DNA of 60,000 nucleotides, taken from NCBI GenBank assembly GCA_009746045.1, contig RPFO01000288.1, forward strand, positions 725,855-785,854. Reading direction: 5' to 3'. The notes beneath the pieces are model-generated. The model was not told the DNA's origin. It made no database searches and worked only from the letters and a program-made list of their open reading frames with translations. This DNA comes from Mesostigma viride (lineage: Eukaryota > Streptophyta > Mesostigmatophyceae > Mesostigmatales > Mesostigmataceae). Shown here piece after piece: positions 54,471 through 60,000 of this stretch. Numbering within the stretch: the first letter of the stretch is position 1; every line of letters starts with the position of its first letter. Position numbers and translations under genes: made by a program.

Positions 54471-54968
54471 TACAAGTGGTACAAAGTGGTACAAAGTGGT
54501 AAAAAGTGGTAAAAAGTGGTAAAAAGTGGTAAAAAGTGGTAAAAAGTGGTAAGAAGTGGTAAAAAGTGGTAAAAAGTGGTAAAAAGTGGTAAAAAGTGGT
54601 AAAAAGTGGTAAAAAGTGGTAAAAAGTGGTAAAAAGTGGTAAAAAGTGGTAAAAAGTGGTAAAAAGTGGTAAAAAGTGGTAAAAAGTGGTAAAAAGTGGT
54701 AAAAAGTGGTAAAAAGTGGTAAAAAGTGGTAAAAAGTGGTAAAAAGTGGTAAAAAGTGGTAAAAAGTGGTAAAAAGTGGTAAAAAGTGGTAAAAAGTGGT
54801 AAAAAGTGGTAAAAAGTGGTAAAAAGTGGTAAAAAGTGGTAAAAAGTGGTAAAAAGTGGTAAAAGTGAGGGTGGTAAAAACACGCCACAAAGTGGTAAAA
54901 GTGAGGGTGGTAAAAACACGCCACAAAAAAGTGGTAAAAATGAGGGTGGTAAAAAAATACCACAATGT
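54471..54968 (+). repeat. 10-bp minisatellite (AAAAAGTGGT)n, about 40 copies, with degraded right end
   Basis: Nearly perfect AAAAAGTGGT repeats from 54471 to about 54868 with a few ACAAAGTGGT and AGAAGTGGT variants. They pass into GTGAGGGTGGTAAAAACACG-type longer units to about 54968. The long minus-strand FYHFLPLFTT frames are artefacts of this repeat. Confidence 0.95.
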
Positions 54969-56341
54969 GGTAAAAATGACAGTGATAAAAAAGGGGAAAA
55001 TGCAGATTTTGCCAGCATTACAACACAAGCACTGTGAAGAACAGCTTAATAGGCCATCATTCCAAGTCAAATGGTTTCTTTATTAGAAATAATAATACAT
55101 CCCATTTACAGTTGTCTCTCTTGATTTACAATGAGGATTTAGCCCCACATTGGGCATCTCATCGATACGTTTACACCATTGTGAAATAACACAGGCCGCA
55201 TCAAGCCCAGCCAATTAATTTACTTCTTCTTCAGGTGTCATCATGATCAATGATGCTTCTTTGCATGAACAAAGCCACACAGTTGCCAGCACTCATGCTC
55301 TGGAGGCCTGCAGGCACACAGAGCACCACCATTGAAGAGGACACAAGGGCAGCAAGGCATGGGGGGGGGGGGCAGTCAGGCGCGGCAGATAGTTGTTGCC
55401 CAGCAAAACATCCTATGGTGAAATGGGTTATGCCTGTGGGTATGATGCATGACCTAGCATGAGAGTGATACATACATGAGTAACAAAAATGTTGGGGATC
55501 ATATACCCACCTGCCCACACTATATTCCAGCCTGACTTTCTTCTTCTTTGTTTTACTTCACAAGGGCTGAGAATTTGATAGATTTGATAAGTTAGATGAA
55601 TTGCTCTCAATGAGCTGATCAATGTTCATGTGCCATAGTCCTATACTTGGCCATAGATCTCTTGTACCTGAGTTGGTCTAGTAGCATCACTTCCATGCTT
55701 GACAAGTGGTGTACTTCTTTGGTAGACAAGTGTCCATTCCATGAGCTGACATGTGTTGGAAGCTCATAGTGACATGTGTTGCATTCCATTGACTGACGAG
55801 TGGATAGACTCATTGGATTACACTTGTCATTCCAAGTAGAAACCATGTGTCACTTTGTGATGTGGCACATTGTTCAGAGGACATTTGGCAATCAACTGTC
55901 ATGCCAGCTCATTAGAACCTTTCTAGAGTGACCTTGGAATGTTCTAGGAATATGCCAGGAATATTCCTGGAATATACTGAGAATATGCTGGGAATATGCT
56001 TAGATGTTTCTACAAGCTTCTATGATGACATCAGCATCTGATGTCATCCTTCCTAGCTAGAAAGGTATAAAAAGAAACTGGCTCCTAAGGCCAGGTACCT
56101 CTTTTCCTAACCTCTCAGCCTAAGAAATAAAACTCTTTTTCTGGTCTCTCTTCCATTGTCTTCAAGCTCAGTCTTTCATCACCTGCAAGGTGCAAGGGTA
56201 ACAAGGCCAAGCACAAGGCATTGTGTAAAACCCATTAGTTTCCTCTACCTTTCCAACAAAAAATATACGCACATGGCAATCATGGGTGTGACAACACCAC
56301 ATCACTACATAGCTAAAACGTGCTTCAGAAAAAACATTCCA
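54969..56341. other. intergenic; no gene recognised
   Basis: It contains TTATTAGAAATAATAATA (55080) and inverted GGAATATTCCTGGAATATAC-type repeats at about 55950-55995. No coding region is supported. AATAAA at 56126-56131 could serve an unseen transcript. Confidence 0.4.
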
Positions 56342-57020
56342 CTAAATTACCGGATCAGGAGTCTGACTCTGGGACTCCTTTGCTTGCCGCTCCAGCTCAA
56401 CTTTCCGCTGCGCTTTTGCCATCATGGCCTTGATCGCGGCAAGCTCCAGTTCCGCCTCGGTGAGATCTGGCGCGGAGGGAGCATCGGCAGACGCCGTTGC
56501 GGGCGAAGGACTAGAGGCAGGCGGGATTGCTGGCGCGGAGGGAGCATCGGCAGACGCCGTTGCGGGCGAAGGGCTAGAGGCAGGCGGGATCGCTGGCGCG
56601 GAGGGAGCACCGGCAGACGCCATTGCGGGCGAAGGGCTAGAGGCAGGCGGGATCGCTGGCGCGGATGGAGCACCGGCAGACGCTGTTGCGGCCGGAGAGC
56701 TAGAGGCAGGCGGGATCGCTGGCGCGGAGGGAGCACCGGCAGACGCCGTTGCGGTCGAAGAGCTAGAGGCAGGCGGGATCGCTGGCGCGGAGGGAGCACC
56801 GGCAGACGCCTTCTCCTTGGGTGGCACCGGCAGACGCCTTCTCCTTGGGTGGCGGCCGCGCTCGCTTGGCCGATACATACTCATCCGACACCTCCCCCTT
56901 CTCCTCTGCTGGCCCCCAACTCTCCTTCAATTTTGCACGTGCGCTTCGAAGGTCGTCGTCAGTGACGTTGCCCAGAAGGACCCACGCATTCTCGTTGCCC
57001 TCGGCGTCACCGTAATGCAT
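56342..57020 (-). pseudogene. Ala/Pro 21-residue-repeat protein broken by a 28-bp duplication
   Basis: From ATG 57020: MHYGDAEGNENAWVLLGNVT, then DDDLRSARAKLKESWGPAEE, a basic AKRARPPPKEK and a switch of frame at about 56790-56845, where the 28-bp segment CACCGGCAGACGCCTTCTCC-TTGGGTGG is present twice. In the other frame six copies of a 21-residue repeat (ASAGAPSAPAIPPASS-type) follow, then a helical C-terminus (EAELELAAIKAMMAKAQRKV) and stop at 56342. With one copy of the duplication the frame would be continuous. Function unknown; the layout (charged domain, Pro/Ala linker, coiled coil) suggests a DNA- or protein-binding factor. The start abuts repeat R1, so a 5' part may be missing. Confidence 0.5.
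56459..56815 (-). repeat. 63-bp coding minisatellite, about 6 copies
   Basis: GGCGGGATCGCTGGCGCGGA-type units (63 bp, 21 codons). Copy-to-copy changes are mostly single bases, several of them silent or conservative. Confidence 0.85.
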
Positions 57021-57032
57021 CGTCCTCTTTCC

Positions 57033-57707
57033 GCTTGCAGGCCTTGGTAGACCGAGAGACTGGCAAATTGTGCGCAAGTCCCAGGCGGCTGCCACCATAG
57101 AACACCCCCAGAGACAACAAACAAACAAACAAACAAAAGAGGGTGGGTGGGTGGGGAAAACTGATAAAGCATGCGCCGCCATGTCTTCCTCAATAAATTG
57201 GCTGCATTGCATGCGCACGGTGACGGATGCAAGTCCGGTACAGTACTGGCGCGGCGCCCAGGTGCCACTGAACAGTTGTACTACAAAGAACCCATTTGTA
57301 CTGATTCTTTCGACATTGTACTACGTTTAGTCACCGTCTACTTCAACCCAGGTGGTCATACCACCTCCTAGGCAGGTTGTGCTACACCTGAACGAATCTT
57401 TACTAGCCTGAGCTAGTTTGAACTAGTTTGAAGTAGATTGTACTACCCTGTAGTACCAATGAAGTACTTTGAACTACATCCAAGTACTTGGAAACAGTCC
57501 ATAGGTCATTTGCAGGGACTTTCACCCTTTCCAGGAGCATTTCTCGCAGATCAGCCATGAGGCCGCGGCACCAACTCGCACTCCGCTCCCCTTAGTCGCA
57601 AATCAGGGAATCCAGATCGTAAGATCAACCATCCTCTGTGCATGCTTTCAGGTTCACTTTGTTTGAGAAGGCACCAGAACTTGTTTATTGCAAAATTATA
57701 TGCTTAA
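57033..57707 (+). repeat. repeat family R1, copy 3
   Basis: Nearly identical to 50288-50976 from CCGCTTGCAGGCCTTGGTAG through the AACAAACAAACAAAC run to the terminal ATTATATGCTTAA. It ends exactly at the TTAA target of the next element. Confidence 0.8.
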
Positions 57708-59395
57708 CCCCTAAATGGTCTGAGATCCTGCCGATAAATCGGCTGGATCTTCACAATTTTGCAAACCAGATGCCATCCAACCTACCCATATCCAATGGCT
57801 GTCCTTGGGGGCCAAGCATGTTCATGAGTTGCCCTTCGGGTTGGTATATCACAACCTCACATATATGCAGGGTAGGCCATGTTTAACTGCCGTCAAAGTC
57901 AGGGGGGTCAAGACGCGCGTTTTCATTTTTGGTAGAATGTGCATTTTGAATTATGTTATAAGACCTAGGCACCTACCACTTCAGGGATGATAAACAATTA
58001 GTTGCTGAACAGTTTGAGCCATTGGGTCATCATTTGGGTGGGTATACCAGCAGTTACACCCAGTACAGCCCATAGGGGTACCGTTGGTCAAAAGCAACCA
58101 AGGGAGTAGGGGTGGGCATACTACCTCCTAATATGGCCACCAACCATGCCAAACAATACATTTCCCTTCCACAATGATGGGGAAACATAACTGCATCATC
58201 ACACTGCCCTTACATGGCACCTATGTGCAGGTGCCACCTTGTCCATGCACGTAGGTAACGTGGTACGGACACCCTACGCAAGGCATGCATTCTAGGAGGC
58301 AGCCACCAACAAACCAGTGGTGTTGAGCCTATTTCAGCCTGCCCTAGCAAGGATAAACTAGGCCTAAGCTGCTATAGCTTGCCAGGTGATGGCCAGCACA
58401 CCTGGTGGCACATGCTGTCAATGGGAAGCTTTTACTCACCAGTTACGTGCTTGATGATGCCACAGAGACCAGCCAACTGCCTCACACTCATGCAATATGT
58501 GTATGGGAAATGTATAACAAACATATATGGAGGTATTCAAACCCATACAGCCTCTCAAACTTATCACCATCACCCTGTGGCAGGTCAACTGACTGAGGGA
58601 AGCATCTAAGAAGGGTGTTTTAGAAAGGGGCCAGGCCAGGGTCAAGAAAGAGCATGAATAGTGCAAAAAGAATGTGCTACACAAGCTAGAACGTATATAG
58701 AAACGTCAAACATCGATAGGAAAACGATGCTTAAGCTTTACCAGGCATGGATGGCGTTACCTTGGCCCAGGCGGTGGCCGCAAAATGGCGCATTTCGGCA
58801 CACCAAAGTTGTGCAGCATGGTCGCTGGATTCGGCGATTTCTGGCCACCCTTGCACGTTTACGACTACTATGTATCATAAAAAGTACAAAGAAACCAATA
58901 TATACTTTAAAATACGCCGGAAAGGTATTGCTGTCAACGTTTCTATCGTCCGGCCTGATCGCAGTTTTTTCCAGCAAGAACGCTGCCGACACCTATCAAA
59001 TGGCATTCCCGCGAACCAAAAATTGGCCTGTATGATCTTTAGGACGTTTAAAATCAATATCCTAAGTTTGGCCAGAAAATTCGAACGCAAACGTAAATGC
59101 CATGCGTGGGCGCAAGCCGCCATGGCCAGGTCGTCGTTTTCCGGAATGCACGTTGTACGTGAAAAAGTACCCTGACCCCTTGTACTTTGACCGGCCAGAA
59201 CACCTCTATAACTTTGTCAAAAGTATGCAAACCCTAGTACCATGCTGTGAAGAATTTTATAAACTTTCGATCTTCTCAGCTAAACTTTTCCTAATTCTCA
59301 ATAGATTTCGCGGCATCTGGTCCCCCGAGAAGGGGCCGATGCATCGGCTGGAACTCGATTTTTGGCGGAAAATCGGCAGCAAGACCATTTAGGGG
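57708..59395. mobile_element. non-autonomous TTAA-target (piggyBac-like) element 2, 1,688 bp
   Basis: Left end CCCCTAAATGGTCT (57708-57721), right end AGACCATTTAGGGG (59382-59395), perfect 14-bp inverted repeats, each flanked by TTAA (57704-57707; 59396-59399). The left flank is the end of R1 and the right flank is the start of another R1; the R1-R1 junction without insert exists at about 50285. That gives a paralogous empty site with a single TTAA. No transposase ORF is visible inside; the longest frames are short. A GCCGATGCATCGGC palindrome sits near the right end (about 59336). Confidence 0.85.
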
Positions 59396-59399
59396 TTAA

Positions 59400-59640
59400 G
59401 ACGCTTGCAGGCCTTGGTAGACCGAGAGACTGGCAAATTGTGCGCAAGTCCCAGGCGGCTGCCACCATATAACACCCGCATCTCCAACCTGGCCGTCCCC
59501 GGCCGCATCTGGAGTGGTTGTAGAGGGGGAAGCCCTAGCGTGGCTGCTAGAGTGCGCCTCCCCTGCACCTGTCAACGCAGTTACCCGCAGAGCCCTAGTG
59601 TATCCACTAGAGTGCGCCCCGCCGGCTCTGTCCAAGGCAG
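59400..59640 (+). repeat. repeat family R1, variant copy 4 (truncated)
   Basis: It starts GACGCTTGCAGGCCTTGGTA and follows the 52972 variant (CATCTCCAACCTGGCCGTCC, TAGAGGGGGAAGCCCTAGCG) to about 59590. A CCTAGTGTATCCACTAGAGTGCGCC-like 60-bp module then repeats to about 59740. Confidence 0.7.
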
Positions 59641-59813
59641 GATACGGTCGAAGTTCAGCCAAACCGGAAATCAGCATGATGGCACGACGCCCAAAACCAG
59701 CAGGGCCCCAGCGTGTCCACTGGAGTGCGCCCTGCCGACTCCTCCAACGGAGCTGCATCGTTTTATACTGCCCCCCCCCGGCCTAGACCGGGGCAGGCGC
59801 ATCCCCACACTTG

Positions 59814-60000
59814 CTACTGCCAGTGTGAACTCCACTGAGCGGGGGGGAACTCCTCAGCCAGCAACCACACCCACCGCGGCACTTGCACCGCTAGAGCACG
59901 GTGCAGGCCCACGTAGTGGTCCACCGACTTGAACTGGCGCCAACGCCCGCGCTTCTGGATGTCTGGGAGTGAAACGCCCTGCAGGTAGTCGTACGTTGCC
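59814..60000 (-). CDS. second DIRS-type tyrosine recombinase, C-terminal end (partial at window edge)
   Basis: Read leftward from the window edge the frame gives ATYDYLQGVSLPDIQKRGRW, then RQFKSVDHYVGLHRALAVQV, and stops at TAG (59814-59816). It aligns residue for residue with the recombinase at 27144 (ATYDFLRQRSMADIQHRGRW; KTVAHYVGLHRSLALTLP), including the HRGRW-type box and the nucleophile tyrosine. The two differ at many positions, so this is a different element subfamily. The rest lies beyond 60000. Confidence 0.75.
   Translation of the reverse strand, partial: ATYDYLQGVSLPDIQKRGRWRQFKSVDHYVGLHRALAVQVPRWVWLLAEEFPPAQWSSHWQ

Noticed and set aside
54376-55070. FYHFLPLFTT repeat 'proteins' on the minus strand
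   Set aside because: Artefact of the 10-bp minisatellite; it is read in all three minus frames.

Overview
This is nuclear DNA of a eukaryote. The evidence is GT-AG introns, abundant micro- and minisatellites, and retrotransposons of LINE, DIRS/PAT and copia type. A tyrosine-recombinase retrotransposon with PAT-type split repeats fits an alga of the green lineage (TOC-like elements are known there), but nothing in the window fixes the species. Ordinary host genes are sparse and the window is dominated by nested mobile elements.

Layout. 0.9-4.0 kb: head-to-tail, 5'-truncated LINE copies, whose 3' ends are a hairpin followed by (TTAA)n. 5.4-7.3 kb: a two-exon gene for a 123-residue, two-helix membrane protein; its intron is full of ATCC and CA repeats. 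9.7-10.5 kb: an intact reverse-strand ORF that looks like the RecA-fold recombination mediator SWSAP1. 10.7-12.7 kb: first copy of a three-copy dispersed repeat. 14.4-20.8 kb: a 30-bp satellite of about 213 units with a 1,258-bp higher-order duplication. 21.9-23.2 kb: a non-autonomous TTAA-type (piggyBac-like) element sitting in a LINE tail.

23.35-37.36 kb holds the most interesting structure: a 14.0-kb DNA transposon with near-perfect 28-bp terminal inverted repeats (CCCTARGCACACC...), a 3-bp AGC target duplication, and inverted subterminal arrays of an 8-bp motif (GTTGCACC). It carries two divergent genes. The leftward one is transposase-like (IDG, DGGGDN and GHTHNDAD motifs); the rightward one encodes an acidic, coiled-coil protein with a possible 26-nt intron. 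A long palindrome between them repeats the same 8-bp motif. The transposase gene is split by a 5.4-kb DIRS/PAT-like retrotransposon (A1-gag-RT/RH-YR-B1A2-B2) lying between two of the presumed catalytic motifs; removing it restores the reading frame at that point.

37.8-53 kb: a second copy of the dispersed repeat is split by an 8.4-kb copia-like LTR element (654-bp LTRs, CCTGC target duplication). Its domains appear in the order gag-integrase-protease-like-RT-RNase H, and an extra ORF of unknown type lies upstream of gag. A third copy of the repeat follows. 53-60 kb: tandem repeats, two fragmentary gene models, a second TTAA element (57.7-59.4 kb) whose empty site is preserved at about 50.29 kb, and at the right edge the C-terminus of a second DIRS-type tyrosine recombinase. 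Most transposon coding regions carry frameshifts; the repeats flanking the DIRS and copia insertions are almost identical, so those insertions are young.
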